Part shown: positions 24,167 through 33,648 of the stretch, one piece after another
How positions within the stretch are numbered: the first letter of the stretch is position 1
How the letters are laid out: each line of letters opens with the position of its first letter
Assembly: GCF_013343235.1 (NCBI RefSeq)
Contig: NZ_CP040094.1
Location: forward strand, 6,753,001 to 6,817,000
DNA: 64,000 nt
Direction of reading: 5' to 3'
From: Nostoc sp. TCL240-02
GTDB taxonomy: Bacteria > Cyanobacteriota > Cyanobacteriia > Cyanobacteriales > Nostocaceae
The notes under the pieces: generated by a model
What the model saw: the letters and a program-made list of their open reading frames with translations, nothing else
Told to the model about the DNA's origin: nothing
Database searches by the model: none
Made by a program: the position numbers and the translations under genes

Positions 24167-26860
24167 GTGACTGTTGCAGTTGAGAAATTAATAACATCGG
24201 ATATTTTAAAACCAGGGCGTTACCTTGGTAATGAGCGTTTAGCAGTACACAAAGCTTGGGATAAGACAGGAATACGCTGGGTCTTAACCTACCCAGAAGT
24301 ATATGAAGTCGGTGCATCTAATTTAGGGCACATTATCCTATACAACATCTTGAATGCCCAACCGCGTCAATTGTGCGATCGCGCCTACCTCCCAGGAAAA
24401 GACCTGGCAGCCAAACTACGCGAAACTAATACGCCATTGTTTGCGGTAGAGTCAAAGCGATCGCTCACAGAATTCGACATTTTAGGCTTTAGCCTCAGTT
24501 ACGAACTGGGTGCAACTAATATCTTAGAAATGTTGGATCTAGCTGGAATTCCCTTGACGTGGAGAGAACGCCAACAAACAGGGGGAGAATTTACGAATCT
24601 CCAATCCCAGTTTCCTTTGATTTTTGCTGGTGGGCAAACAGCAACATCGAATCCTGAGCCTTACGCTGACTTTTTCGACTTTATCGCCCTTGGAGATGGA
24701 GAGGAACTGCTACCAGAAATTGGTTTGGTATTGGAAGAAGGCAAGCAAGCAGGATTAAGTAGGGAAGATATATTACTAGATTTGGCACAGATACCAGGTG
24801 TATATGTTCCCCAGTTTTATGACATGGCAGAGGATGGCTCAGTTCACCCTTGTTGCCCTGACGTGCCAAAACGAATTCTGCGACGGGTTGCAACTCCCAT
24901 ACCAGCATATTCCATTGGCTTAGTTCCTTACGTAGAAACGGTGCATGACCGTTTGACAATTGAGATTCGGCGTGGTTGCACTCGCGGCTGTCGCTTCTGT
25001 CAACCAGGAATGCTGACTCGGCCAGCACGGGATGTAGAACCCGATAAGGTTGTAGAAGCAATTGAACAGGGAATGCGGGCAACTGGTTACAATGAGTTTT
25101 CCCTCCTATCTCTGAGTTGTTCTGATTATTTATCCCTACCAGCAGTGGGGATGGAAATCAAAAATCGCTTAAAAAATGAAAACATTTCTCTGACTCTACC
25201 AAGCCAACGGGTAGACAGATTTGATGAGAATATTGCCAATATCCTGGGAGGTACACGGCAAGGTGGACTGACTTTTGCTCCAGAAGCTGGAACTCAGCGG
25301 ATGCGAGACATTATAAATAAAGGTTTGACGAATGATGAATTGTTGCGGGGAGTAAAAACCGCTTGGGAGCAAGGCTGGGATAAAATCAAGTTGTATTTTA
25401 TGATTGGCTTGCCGGGTGAGACAGATACTGACGTTTTGGGCATTGCGGAAACAGTCAGTTGGCTACAGCGAGAATGTCGGGGCAAAAGCAGAAAACCCCT
25501 AAACTTTAACCTGACAATTTCTAACTTTACACCCAAGCCCCATACACCATTCCAGTGGCACTCAGTTTCTACCAGAGAATTTAAGCGCAAACAAAACCTG
25601 TTGCGGCAAGAATTCCGCCGGATAAAGGGAGTAAAGGTAAATTTTACCGATGTCCGTATTTCGGCAATGGAAGATTTTGTGGGACGAGGTGATCGCAATT
25701 TGAGCAAAGTAGTCCGTCGCGCCTGGGAATTGGGTGCAGGAATGGATTCCTGGTATGAAAATTTAGATCGAGCTTTTAGTGCTTGGGAAGATGCGATCGC
25801 TCAAGCCGATCTAGATTGGAAATACCGCCAAGTAGAAAATGGTGAATGGAATTTGTTTCACGCACAAGAGCAGAACAGATCAGAAGATGCAGAAAATACC
25901 CAATTCCTCACTCCTGTACAGATGCAATCAATCCCGTCTCTCGATACTTCCCACTCCCTAGATATTCCTCTACCTTGGGATCATATTGATACCGGGATTG
26001 ATAAAAAGTGGCTTAAAGAAGACTTGCAACGCGCCTTAGAAGCGGCAATTGTCCCCGACTGCTCTTTTGAGGGTTGTTCTCACTGTGGTGTATGTGGAAC
26101 TGACTTTGGTCATAACGTCGTAATTGAATCGCCTATCATCCCACAATTTGCCGGCGAGTTTGTTCCCAACACAACTAAAGCCCAAAGACTTCGAGTTTGG
26201 TTTGGAAAACAGGGTAACATGGCTTTGGTAAGCCACCTAGATTTAATCCGTTTGTTTGACCGAGTTGTGCGGCGAGCAGGTTTACCAATTGCCTTTACTG
26301 GTGGATTTCATCCAATGCCGCGAATTTCTGTAGCAACTGCTTTGGCTCTAGGGGCAACTAGTAATGGTGAAATTGCGGATTTTGAGTTAACTGTACCAGT
26401 GGACATCGATACTTTTCGAGAAAAATTGGTTCGGGAAATGCCCACAGACATACCTATATATAATGTGGAGCAGATAGATTTAAAAACTCCGGCAGCTACT
26501 CAACTGCTAGAAACCGCAGAATATTTAATTACCGTAGCAGCACTTGAAGAAACAACATCTATACAATGGCAAGAATGGATTGATACCATCAAAGCAAAAG
26601 ATGAACTTTGGTACGAGCATACAACAAAGTCAGGCAAGAGCCAGTTAATAAATCTGCGCGATCGCTTATTTGAACTGGAATTAGTAGAAACCCATAAAAA
26701 CGTTGCAGAATCTATATCTGTTATCCGTTATGTAGGTAGCTATCGCCAAGATGGTTTTCTATTGCGTCCTGAACAAATCCTGTTTATGCTAGGCATAGTG
26801 GCTAGTGGAGAATTTCAACTCTTACACATCCACCGCAATCGGCTAATTTTAGCAGTATAA
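24167..26860 (+). CDS. fused B12-binding-type radical SAM protein and DUF2344 protein
   Basis: This 897-residue protein joins a TIGR03960-type radical SAM protein (residues 1 to about 620) to a DUF2344/TIGR03936 domain (about 660-890). The cluster ligands are C271-xxx-C275-xx-C278 in RRGCTRGCRFC. An N-terminal B12-domain-like part holds VYEVGASNLGHIILYNIL and the LGDGEELLPE turn. A C-x4-C-xx-C-xx-C cluster in CSFEGCSHCGVCG (near 634) marks the link to DUF2344, which begins LRVWFGKQGNMALVSHLDL. In many bacteria the two parts are separate neighbouring genes, often beside rne, as here. The start is GTG. The reaction is unknown. Confidence 0.9.
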   Translation: MTVAVEKLITSDILKPGRYLGNERLAVHKAWDKTGIRWVLTYPEVYEVGASNLGHIILYNILNAQPRQLCDRAYLPGKDLAAKLRETNTPLFAVESKRSLTEFDILGFSLSYELGATNILEMLDLAGIPLTWRERQQTGGEFTNLQSQFPLIFAGGQTATSNPEPYADFFDFIALGDGEELLPEIGLVLEEGKQAGLSREDILLDLAQIPGVYVPQFYDMAEDGSVHPCCPDVPKRILRRVATPIPAYSIGLVPYVETVHDRLTIEIRRGCTRGCRFCQPGMLTRPARDVEPDKVVEAIEQGMRATGYNEFSLLSLSCSDYLSLPAVGMEIKNRLKNENISLTLPSQRVDRFDENIANILGGTRQGGLTFAPEAGTQRMRDIINKGLTNDELLRGVKTAWEQGWDKIKLYFMIGLPGETDTDVLGIAETVSWLQRECRGKSRKPLNFNLTISNFTPKPHTPFQWHSVSTREFKRKQNLLRQEFRRIKGVKVNFTDVRISAMEDFVGRGDRNLSKVVRRAWELGAGMDSWYENLDRAFSAWEDAIAQADLDWKYRQVENGEWNLFHAQEQNRSEDAENTQFLTPVQMQSIPSLDTSHSLDIPLPWDHIDTGIDKKWLKEDLQRALEAAIVPDCSFEGCSHCGVCGTDFGHNVVIESPIIPQFAGEFVPNTTKAQRLRVWFGKQGNMALVSHLDLIRLFDRVVRRAGLPIAFTGGFHPMPRISVATALALGATSNGEIADFELTVPVDIDTFREKLVREMPTDIPIYNVEQIDLKTPAATQLLETAEYLITVAALEETTSIQWQEWIDTIKAKDELWYEHTTKSGKSQLINLRDRLFELELVETHKNVAESISVIRYVGSYRQDGFLLRPEQILFMLGIVASGEFQLLHIHRNRLILAV

Positions 26861-27409
26861 TCCCTGTAGGGCAGCTTGCTAGTAGTTGTCCTAACACGGT
26901 ACATCGTCGGAATTGATTTTTAGCAAGGTTGCGTTAGAATGAGGTGAAGAGAATTTTTCTGGCGCTGCATTGAAATTAGCTGGTTCACTACCCTGGTGTT
27001 CAGGGGGCGAAAGCGAAGATATTAGAGTGGAAATTCTAGGATTTTATCCCAGACAAACTGTGGCAGATTAAAGAACACACACTCTCTCTATAGCTACCTT
27101 GTGAATCAGTAACTAACAGCAGGCTCGGTTAGCTTCTCTAAATCCATACTTTTTCAACAACTGCTGAATGTCTAATCCACAATATTGCCCAAGAGCTAGC
27201 GCGTTACTCTTTTAGAGTTGTTCGCCCTTGGTGTTACCGCAGGGTAAACAACTACTGTAGGTTAAGCTGATTTGCAGACGTTCACCAGACGCGCAAAGCG
27301 CGGCTTAAAAGTAGGGTAGCAGCTGGCGTTGCTGAGTATAACCCTAAGAATAAATCCAGGAATGGAAAATAGAAATAGTTTCTTTTTCTTAACGACTTCA
27401 GTAGGTTAC
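26861..27409. other. gap between radical SAM gene and rne leader
   Basis: No protein gene is supported here. The stretch 26930-27075 is less AT-rich than typical gaps and has short self-complementary segments (gtggaaattctagga), and 27200-27320 contains small GC-rich palindromes (ttgttcgcccttgg, gcgcaaagcgcg). An unrecognised RNA cannot be excluded. Confidence 0.4.
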
Positions 27410-27712
27410 TCTCAAAAAAAGCTTCCTGAGTTAAAAACTCACTCAGGATTTAAAACTTTCAACTCAGAACTCTCTTGATTGAGAGTATTGCATCACAAAT
27501 CAACCACGGACGGTTGATTTAATAGCTTAAATATGCAGCCGTTCTGGAATAATCCGCCGTAGAAACGCTCTTAAGAGCGCCAATAGCTATTTAACTTAGA
27601 ACATCAGGTTTGCGATTTTTATCATCAGTAGCGCCTTTTGAGGGTTGCAAGGGCAACAAAGGGATAACAAACCTCCAGACCTATTGGTGCTGCCAATTTT
27701 TGAGGAAATTGA
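27410..27712 (+). promoter_or_regulatory. rne: structured leader upstream of rne
   Basis: A series of stem-loops precedes rne: TCCTGAGT / ACTCAGGA (around 27424-27449), ACTCTC-TTGATT-GAGAGT (around 27471-27486), AAATCAACC-ACGGAC-GGTTGATTT (27497-27520), the 14-base palindrome CGCTCTTAAGAGCG (27566-27579) and GTTGC-AAGG-GCAAC (around 27644-27658), with AU-rich single strands between. RNase E mRNAs of bacteria, including cyanobacteria, are known for long leaders through which the enzyme limits its own synthesis. That this is transcribed is inferred. Confidence 0.55.
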
Positions 27713-29872
27713 ATGCCAAAACAAATTATTATCGCCGAGCAGCACCAAATTGCTGCTGTCTTTTCTGAAGATCAAATACAAGAACTCGTTGTTGCTACCG
27801 GTCATCACCAAATAGGTGATATCTATTTAGGAGTAGTAGAAAACGTATTGCCTGGGATAGATGCGGCTTTTGTGAACATTGGCGACCCAGAGCGTAACGG
27901 TTTTATTCACGTCACCGACTTGGGACCATTGAAGCTAAAGCGTACCGCAGCAGCCATTACAGAACTATTAGCACCACAACAGAAAGTTTTGGTGCAAGTC
28001 ATGAAAGAGCCAACGGGAACAAAAGGACCCAGGCTCACGGGTAATATCACCTTACCCGGACGCTACGTAGTACTGATGCCTTATGGTAGGGGCGTAAATT
28101 TATCCCGACGAATTAAAAGTGAAAGTGAGCGCAACCGTTTGCGGGCACTAGCGATTTTGGTCAAACCGGCGGGAATGGGTTTGCTCGTGCGTACAGAAGC
28201 CGAAGGCAAACCAGAAGAAGCGATTATGGAAGATTTGGAGTTGCTGCAAAAGCAATGGGAGGCTATCCAACAAGAAGCGCATTCTACCCGTGCCCCAGCA
28301 CTACTCAACCGAGACGATGACTTTATCCAGCGCGTATTGCGGGATATGTACGGCGCGGATGTCAATCGGATTGTCGTAGATTCCAGTACTGGTTTGAAGC
28401 GCGTGAAGCAGTACTTGCAGAATTGGAGTGGCGGTCAAACACCGCAAGGATTGTTGATTGACCATCACCGCGATCGCTCCCCAATTTTAGAGTACTTCCG
28501 CATTAGTGCTGCGATTCGAGAAGCCCTGAAACCAAGAGTAGACCTACCTTCTGGAGGTTACATTATCATCGAGCCAACCGAGGCATTAACCGTAATCGAT
28601 GTTAACTCAGGTTCCTTCACACGATCGGCGACAGCCAGAGAAACAGTTTTATGGACAAACTGTGAAGCTGCAACAGAAATTGCTCGCCAGTTGCGTCTGC
28701 GGAATATTGCCGGAGTGATTGTCGTTGATTTCATTGATATGGAATCCCGACGTGACCAACTGCAAGTTCTCGAACACTTTAATAAAGGACTTAAAGCAGA
28801 CAAAGCTCGTCCCCAGATTGCTCAACTTACGGAACTGGGTTTAGTAGAACTGACCCGCAAACGTCAGGGTCAAAATATTTACGAATTGTTTGGTGAAACT
28901 TGTCCCACCTGTGGCGGTTTAGGGCATACTGTGCGTCTGCCTGGAGAACTTGAAAACCGATTACCAATACCAGCAGAAACACCAGAACGTGAGCGTTTTG
29001 TATCCCTACCTCACCGAGAACCACGTCAGCCATCTGCCCGCGTCCCGGAACCACGAGAAACTTATGATGGATTTGGGGAAGCATTTGACGGCGACTCGGA
29101 ATCGACTAACTTAAATCTGATTAATCATCCTAGTTATCAAGAACTGAATGATAATAAGCGTCGTACCCGTACTCGCCGTAGTCGAATTGGCATCAATGGG
29201 TTAAATGGGAAAGATGAATCTCGGGTTATTGCCAATCCATTAGCTTTTGTCAACGAGCCAGATTTAGACCTTGATATAGAACCAGAATTAGGAGTTACAC
29301 CAGAAATTCCCTCACCCACCTTTGGTAAACCAGGTTGGAATGAAAGAGTAGAGCGCACTGTAGAGCGTGCTAAAGTTATCAAGCCAGAACCAGTTAAACC
29401 AGTGGTAGAACCACCGGAGATTAGAACTGTAGAAATGAGCCTCCAGGAACAGGATATGTTTGCCTTGATGGGAATATCTCCCTTGGTGAAGTTAGAGCAA
29501 GAGGTTAAAAATACCAAATCTGTGATTATTAACGTGATTCAGCCTGGTCAAGTGCGAACAACTCCCACTGAATCTGTCTCAGAATCACCTATTGCCCAAA
29601 AAGTACCACCTGAAGTAATTGCAACTAAGTCACCAATACCAAAAGTTATTGAGCCAGAACAAAAATCTTTGATAGAAGAGACAGCTGAACCATCTGAGTT
29701 GACTGCCAATCCTTCGGAAAGCTTGTCTGCAAAAGCCTCCGTCAAAGCGATCGCAGATGAAAGCGATTCAAGCAGCGCCGCCAATGCGATCGCAGATGAA
29801 AGTGATGCAAACAGCGCCGCTACTGCTAGCCGCCGTCGCCGCCGTCGTTCCTCAGCGATCGAGGATAATTAA
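27713..29872 (+). CDS. rne: ribonuclease E/G
   Basis: This 719-residue endoribonuclease cuts AU-rich single-stranded RNA and starts most mRNA decay. The catalytic half (1-405) has the S1 domain (about 35-115), the 5'-sensor region, catalytic D296 (VIDVNSG) and D339 (VVDFIDM), and the zinc-link CPTC (397-400), as in tetrameric RNase E. The C-terminal 310 residues are disordered, as in cyanobacteria. They end in six arginines (707-712) followed by SSA; a basic terminal peptide like this binds polynucleotide phosphorylase in cyanobacteria. A 13-residue segment (AIADESDSSSAAN) is duplicated just before the Arg block. GAGG lies before ATG 27713. rnhB follows after eight bases. Confidence 0.97.
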   Translation: MPKQIIIAEQHQIAAVFSEDQIQELVVATGHHQIGDIYLGVVENVLPGIDAAFVNIGDPERNGFIHVTDLGPLKLKRTAAAITELLAPQQKVLVQVMKEPTGTKGPRLTGNITLPGRYVVLMPYGRGVNLSRRIKSESERNRLRALAILVKPAGMGLLVRTEAEGKPEEAIMEDLELLQKQWEAIQQEAHSTRAPALLNRDDDFIQRVLRDMYGADVNRIVVDSSTGLKRVKQYLQNWSGGQTPQGLLIDHHRDRSPILEYFRISAAIREALKPRVDLPSGGYIIIEPTEALTVIDVNSGSFTRSATARETVLWTNCEAATEIARQLRLRNIAGVIVVDFIDMESRRDQLQVLEHFNKGLKADKARPQIAQLTELGLVELTRKRQGQNIYELFGETCPTCGGLGHTVRLPGELENRLPIPAETPERERFVSLPHREPRQPSARVPEPRETYDGFGEAFDGDSESTNLNLINHPSYQELNDNKRRTRTRRSRIGINGLNGKDESRVIANPLAFVNEPDLDLDIEPELGVTPEIPSPTFGKPGWNERVERTVERAKVIKPEPVKPVVEPPEIRTVEMSLQEQDMFALMGISPLVKLEQEVKNTKSVIINVIQPGQVRTTPTESVSESPIAQKVPPEVIATKSPIPKVIEPEQKSLIEETAEPSELTANPSESLSAKASVKAIADESDSSSAANAIADESDANSAATASRRRRRRSSAIEDN

Positions 29873-29880
29873 TTTGCTTT

Positions 29881-30537
29881 ATGGTAGAAACATCACCAAC
29901 GCCCTTGGAACAATCCAATTGGCTGGAGTTTTCTACCTTGTCAGGGATTCCAGGATTGGTTGCAGGTGTGGATGAAGTAGGGCGAGGCGCTCTATTTGGC
30001 CCGGTGGTAGCGGCAGCAGTGATCCTACCAGATCATGCTTTGCCAATACTGATGGCAGCTAAAATTAAAGACAGTAAAAAGTTGTCTAGTTCTCGGAGAA
30101 CTCAGCTAGCACAGCAAATTTGTGGGCTAGCTATAGACTGGAAAATTGGGTTTGCTTCTACTGCCGAAATTGACAAGATAAATATTTTGCAAGCGACACT
30201 ATTAGCAATGAAGCGGGCTGTACTGAAGTTAAAAGTACAGCCTGCAATCTGCTTGGTTGATGGCAATCAGTCAATCAAAGACTTGCTATTGCCACAACAA
30301 ACAATAGTTAAGGGGGACGAGCGATCGCTCGCTATTGCCTCTGCTAGTATTGTTGCCAAGGTTTGGCGTGACGATTTGATAATGCGTTTAGCATTGAAAT
30401 ACCCTATGTACAACCTAGAGCGTAACAAGGGTTATGGTAGCCAACTGCATTTGCTGGCTCTGCAACAATACGGGCCATCACCCCTACATCGTCAGTCTTT
30501 TCGTCCTTGCCAAATCAAATTACCGAACGCTGAGTGA
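29881..30537 (+). CDS. rnhB: ribonuclease HII
   Basis: This 218-residue enzyme removes ribonucleotides and RNA primers from DNA-RNA hybrids. The active site starts with VAGVDEVGRGALFGPVVAAA (D and E ligands, GRG loop), followed by IKDSKKLSSSRR, CLVDGNQSI with another Asp, and KGDERSLAIASASIVAKVWRD. The N-terminus has about 25 extra residues. Eight bases separate it from rne, so the two form an operon; the pairing rne-rnhB is common in cyanobacteria. It is convergent with the DUF1997 gene, eight bases away. Confidence 0.95.
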   Translation: MVETSPTPLEQSNWLEFSTLSGIPGLVAGVDEVGRGALFGPVVAAAVILPDHALPILMAAKIKDSKKLSSSRRTQLAQQICGLAIDWKIGFASTAEIDKINILQATLLAMKRAVLKLKVQPAICLVDGNQSIKDLLLPQQTIVKGDERSLAIASASIVAKVWRDDLIMRLALKYPMYNLERNKGYGSQLHLLALQQYGPSPLHRQSFRPCQIKLPNAE

Positions 30538-30545
30538 TTAAATAA

Positions 30546-31133
30546 TTACTCAGCATTCAGGATTGGCAATTCAATACTGTCATCGTTAAGTCCTCTATCT
30601 TTAGTTTGTGATATCACCCAGTAGCGATAATCAGTCAACAGTTGATTTAATAACCTTTGCCTAACCGACAACAGTACGCTTTTGAGCAAACCATTACCAG
30701 TAGCTTCTAAAATTGGCTTAGGAGTAAAGGAAAATGGCGGTGGTAAATCCACCAGTACTTCTAAATCAGCCCTTCCTCGCAGACGAGTGCCAGTGCTAAA
30801 CTCTTTGGGAGACAAATGCCCTTTTAAATTAAGGGCAAAGCGCTGGTTAATATATTCGAAACCCAATATTTCACAGCCTAGCGATCGCAAATAAATTATT
30901 CCATTTGATTCTGCCCAAACTCTCATGTCTACAGTCGGTTGAATGCTTAATGACATAAAAGTGAGCGGACGCATTTTTAAGCGAAATACTTCCTCAGAAA
31001 GCTGCTGAGTTCGGGTGTTGTCAGCTAAAGCCTTAACCAGACGTTGAGGCTGACGCAAGTAGTGCTGAATGTGAATAGGCTGCTCTGGAACAGCGATTTC
31101 AACCGATTGGGAGGCAGTAAACCGGGTAGCCAT
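30546..31133 (-). CDS. DUF1997 family protein
   Basis: This 195-residue protein matches DUF1997, a family of cyanobacteria and plastids with no settled function. Landmarks are FRLKMRPLTFMSLSIQPTVDMRVW, GCEILGFEYINQRFALNLKGHL and LEVLVDLPPPFSFTPKPILEATGNGLLKSVL. The repeated beta strands followed by a long C-terminal helix resemble START/polyketide cyclase-like lipid-binding folds, which is inference. No signal peptide is present. It is convergent with rnhB. Confidence 0.88.
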   Translation of the reverse strand: MATRFTASQSVEIAVPEQPIHIQHYLRQPQRLVKALADNTRTQQLSEEVFRLKMRPLTFMSLSIQPTVDMRVWAESNGIIYLRSLGCEILGFEYINQRFALNLKGHLSPKEFSTGTRLRGRADLEVLVDLPPPFSFTPKPILEATGNGLLKSVLLSVRQRLLNQLLTDYRYWVISQTKDRGLNDDSIELPILNAE

Positions 31134-31653
31134 GAGCGGATAAAAATATCTGTCTCTTAATTTTAATATTTTTTAACAACTTAAATCTGATTATTAGAAA
31201 AGTACAAAATTTATTGGCAATAAAAATTATCGTTGCTTATCAGCTATACAGCATTAGTAAAAATTTGGTACTCTCATTACTATCTTTAGTTCAAGAAATA
31301 AATATAGATTAAAATTAGCCTTTTCAAAGTAGGTAAAAATTTTAGTCGATAAATTCCATACTCTGTGTACTCTGCACTTCTGTAGTAAAAAAACATACTT
31401 TTAAACCGCAGAGGTACAGAGAACGCTGAGAAAACATAAGAGATTTTACGAGCCATCTTGAAAGGGCTAAGATTAAAATTTAACTCTTGACATAAAGCGA
31501 AGAATATGAATAGTTTTTTGTTAGAAATTCACATAATTGCTCTGAAATCTTGAGACCAATTTAGCAGAAAAAAATTGCCAAAAAATCTATTTGCTACAAG
31601 ACTAATTTGAATAATTTGTTTTCCTAGAATTTCGATCTATTCAGGCTAAAAGC
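31134..31653. other. gap upstream of pheA with an inverted dispersed repeat
   Basis: This 520-base gap has divergent promoters. The only clear structure is an imperfect inverted repeat, CTCTGTGTACTCTGC (31361-31375) against GCAGAGGTACAGAG (31408-31421), made of the same ctctgtg/ctctgc unit seen near 8207 and 18495. The rest is AT-rich DNA without a supported gene. Confidence 0.5.
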
Positions 31654-32529
31654 ATGACTCTATTGATCGCACATTTAGGGCCTCCCGGCACTTACACAGA
31701 ACAAGCAGCTGTTCTTTATCTCAACTGGTTGACTAAAAGTACGGGAGTTGAAGCTACATTATCTCCCTATCCCACCATCCCGCAATCACTGCGCGCTGTT
31801 GCTGATGGTAAAGCTCAACTAGCTGTTGTGCCAGTAGAAAATTCTATTGAAGGGAGTGTTACCACAACACTGGATACACTGTGGCAGTTAGACAGTTTGC
31901 AAATTAAGTTAGCTTTAGTATTACCGATTGTTCATACCTTAATTTCTTGTGCGTCTAGTTTAGATAAGATTAAAACGGTTTACTCTCACCCGCAGGCTTT
32001 GGCACAATGTCAGGGATGGTTAGAGCGGTTTCTGCCGACTGTACAGATTATTATCAGCAATTCTACAACCGAAGCACTACAGCGATTAGAGCAAGAGACA
32101 ACAACAGCTGCGATCGCTTCTAGTAGAGCCGCTCAACTCTACAACCTGCCTATACTTGCCACTGGTATTAACGACTATCCAGAAAACTGTACTCGTTTTT
32201 GGGTAGTAAGTCAGGGTGAGACGGACGCTGGATATCAAGCATCAACAACACCTACTAGTCACACATCGCTAGCTTTTAGTATGCCTGCCAACACACCCGG
32301 AGCATTAGTCAAACCTTTGCAAATATTTGCTCAACTAGGAATTAACCTCAGCCGGATTGAATCTCGTCCGACAAAGCGATCGTTAGGCGAATATTTGTTT
32401 TTCATGGATTTAGAAGCAGATGTCAAGAAAGCACAAATGCAATCTGCTTTAGCAGAATTAACTATCCACACAGAGATTTTAAAAATTCTTGGCGCTTACA
32501 ATGTTTTGCCAATCAGCGCTTTTACTTGA
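31654..32529 (+). CDS. pheA: prephenate dehydratase
   Basis: This 291-residue monofunctional enzyme converts prephenate to phenylpyruvate in phenylalanine synthesis. The dehydratase domain (1-185) starts IAHLGPPGTYTEQAA and has VPVENSIEGSV, HPQALAQC and the NYTRF-like ENCTRFWVVS. A C-terminal ACT domain (about 205-285: TSLAFSMPANTPGALVKPLQIFAQLGINLSRIESRP, then GEYLFFMDLE) gives feedback control by phenylalanine. The stop codon coincides with the first base of a MITE-like element, so the last residues may have been changed by its insertion. Confidence 0.96.
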   Translation: MTLLIAHLGPPGTYTEQAAVLYLNWLTKSTGVEATLSPYPTIPQSLRAVADGKAQLAVVPVENSIEGSVTTTLDTLWQLDSLQIKLALVLPIVHTLISCASSLDKIKTVYSHPQALAQCQGWLERFLPTVQIIISNSTTEALQRLEQETTTAAIASSRAAQLYNLPILATGINDYPENCTRFWVVSQGETDAGYQASTTPTSHTSLAFSMPANTPGALVKPLQIFAQLGINLSRIESRPTKRSLGEYLFFMDLEADVKKAQMQSALAELTIHTEILKILGAYNVLPISAFT

Positions 32530-32702
32530 GAGGGTGTTTGAAAAGTCTAATTTATTACTCACCGGGCGACTGGAAGTCGCGGCTACACAGTCAAAACCCA
32601 CGGAGGTGGGTTAAAATCATTGATTTTCTCTTAGTCCACCTCCGTGGACTTTGTTTGTGTAGTAGGGAATTCTATTCGCCTAAAATTTTTCAAACAACCT
32701 CT
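32529..32702. mobile_element. MITE-like element with 16-bp terminal inverted repeats
   Basis: Ends AGAGGGTGTTTGAAAA (32529-32544) and TTTTCAAACAACCTCT (32687-32702) are complementary with one mismatch and bound 174 bases. Inside are a GCGACT-GGA-AGTCGC hairpin near 32566-32580, two facing copies of the ccacggaggtgg / ccacctccgtgg repeat, and tttgtttgtgtag, also found before tadA. There is no transposase, so it is non-autonomous if mobile. Target-site duplications are not clear. Confidence 0.65.
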
Positions 32703-32796
32703 GAGAAGTTAGGAGTTATCAGTTAGGCAATATAAATTATAAGTTGTCGATCTTGTATTTTTTGTTATTTTTCCTAACTCCTAAACTTCTCACTCC

Positions 32797-33444
32797 TCAC
32801 TTTTCATTAAACGTGTCTTTAAGAACAGCGCGAGCTGCCAAATGATTACGAGTAGAAGTTAAAATTTCTGCTTCCCGCTCTAGACGAGTTGCAGTATCTT
32901 GCATTTCTAGCAATAACTGCTGCTCTGCGGCAACACCGTAAAGATTACTTGCTACCCAATAAGATAGTTCTGTTGGTAGATCGGGCAAATCTTCTGGCAG
33001 TTCGATATTTTGTTCGGTTAATTTACCTGATAGACGCACAACATCTCGCAGTAGTTGTTCTACTTCAGTTGACAAAGGATGCAAATCTTTAGTTGGTGGT
33101 TGGTCTTCAATCCACTCAACTAAGCCAACGCGATATGGCTTTTCACGAACATACTCTAATACACGAAATCTTTGTTGCCCTAGTGTCAACATCTTGATTC
33201 GATCATCTGGCAGGCGTTGGTGATGAACGATTTCTGCACAGCAACCAGTGTTTGAAATTGTACCTTTGACTGGATCGAACATCAAAACACCGAACCTGCG
33301 ATCGCTCTCCAAAATCGTGTTCATCATGATTCGGTAGCGAAATTCAAAGATATGTAAAGGTAATGGTCTAGTAGGAAATAGAACTACTTCAGGTAACGGG
33401 AACAGAGGTAGTTCACGAACTGCAATTTTAGAAGATGATGTCAT
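32797..33444 (-). CDS. Lon N-terminal (LAN) domain protein
   Basis: This 215-residue protein consists of the substrate-binding N-domain of Lon without ATPase or protease parts. Typical segments are RELPLFPLPEVVLFPTRPLPLHIFEFRYR, RFGVLMFDP, GCCAEIVHHQRLPDDRIKMLTLGQQRFRVLEYVREKPY, and a C-terminal helical bundle (LPDLPTELSYWVASNLYGVAAEQQLLLEM). Stand-alone LAN proteins are widespread in cyanobacteria; the role is unknown. It follows the str operon on the same strand, with a terminator in between. Confidence 0.93.
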   Translation of the reverse strand: MTSSSKIAVRELPLFPLPEVVLFPTRPLPLHIFEFRYRIMMNTILESDRRFGVLMFDPVKGTISNTGCCAEIVHHQRLPDDRIKMLTLGQQRFRVLEYVREKPYRVGLVEWIEDQPPTKDLHPLSTEVEQLLRDVVRLSGKLTEQNIELPEDLPDLPTELSYWVASNLYGVAAEQQLLLEMQDTATRLEREAEILTSTRNHLAARAVLKDTFNEK

Positions 33445-33534
33445 TGTTACCTTGGTATAAACTTAATCTTTAAAATTTCTTTTTCTCTGCTTTTCCCGTA
33501 TTTTCTCTATATTCTATCATTTGTTTCCGAGCTA

Positions 33535-33566
33535 AATAAAAGCCCTGAGATATATTTCTCAAGGCT
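33535..33566 (-). terminator. terminator of the str operon after rpsJ
   Basis: Read on the reverse strand, AGCCTTGAGA (33566-33557) pairs with TCTCAGGGCT (33550-33541), with one G-U pair, around a six-base loop, and TTTTATTT follows. It lies about 80 bases after the rpsJ stop. Confidence 0.75.
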
Positions 33567-33623
33567 ACGTAAATATTTATACTAATGTTCTTTGTCAGTC
33601 GTCTTTTGTCCTTTGTTTATTCA

Positions 33624-33648
33624 CAAATGACCAATGACAAATGACTAA
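33624..33648. repeat. tandem AATGAC heptamer array
   Basis: Three degenerate 7-base units (aaatgac, caatgac, aaatgac) lie next to the rpsJ stop. Confidence 0.65.

Noticed and set aside
26940..27075. Stretch resembling a ribosomal or structural RNA (ggcgaaagcg, gtggaaattctagga)
   Set aside because: Short matches only; no extended conserved rRNA, RNase P, 6S or tmRNA core could be followed on either side.
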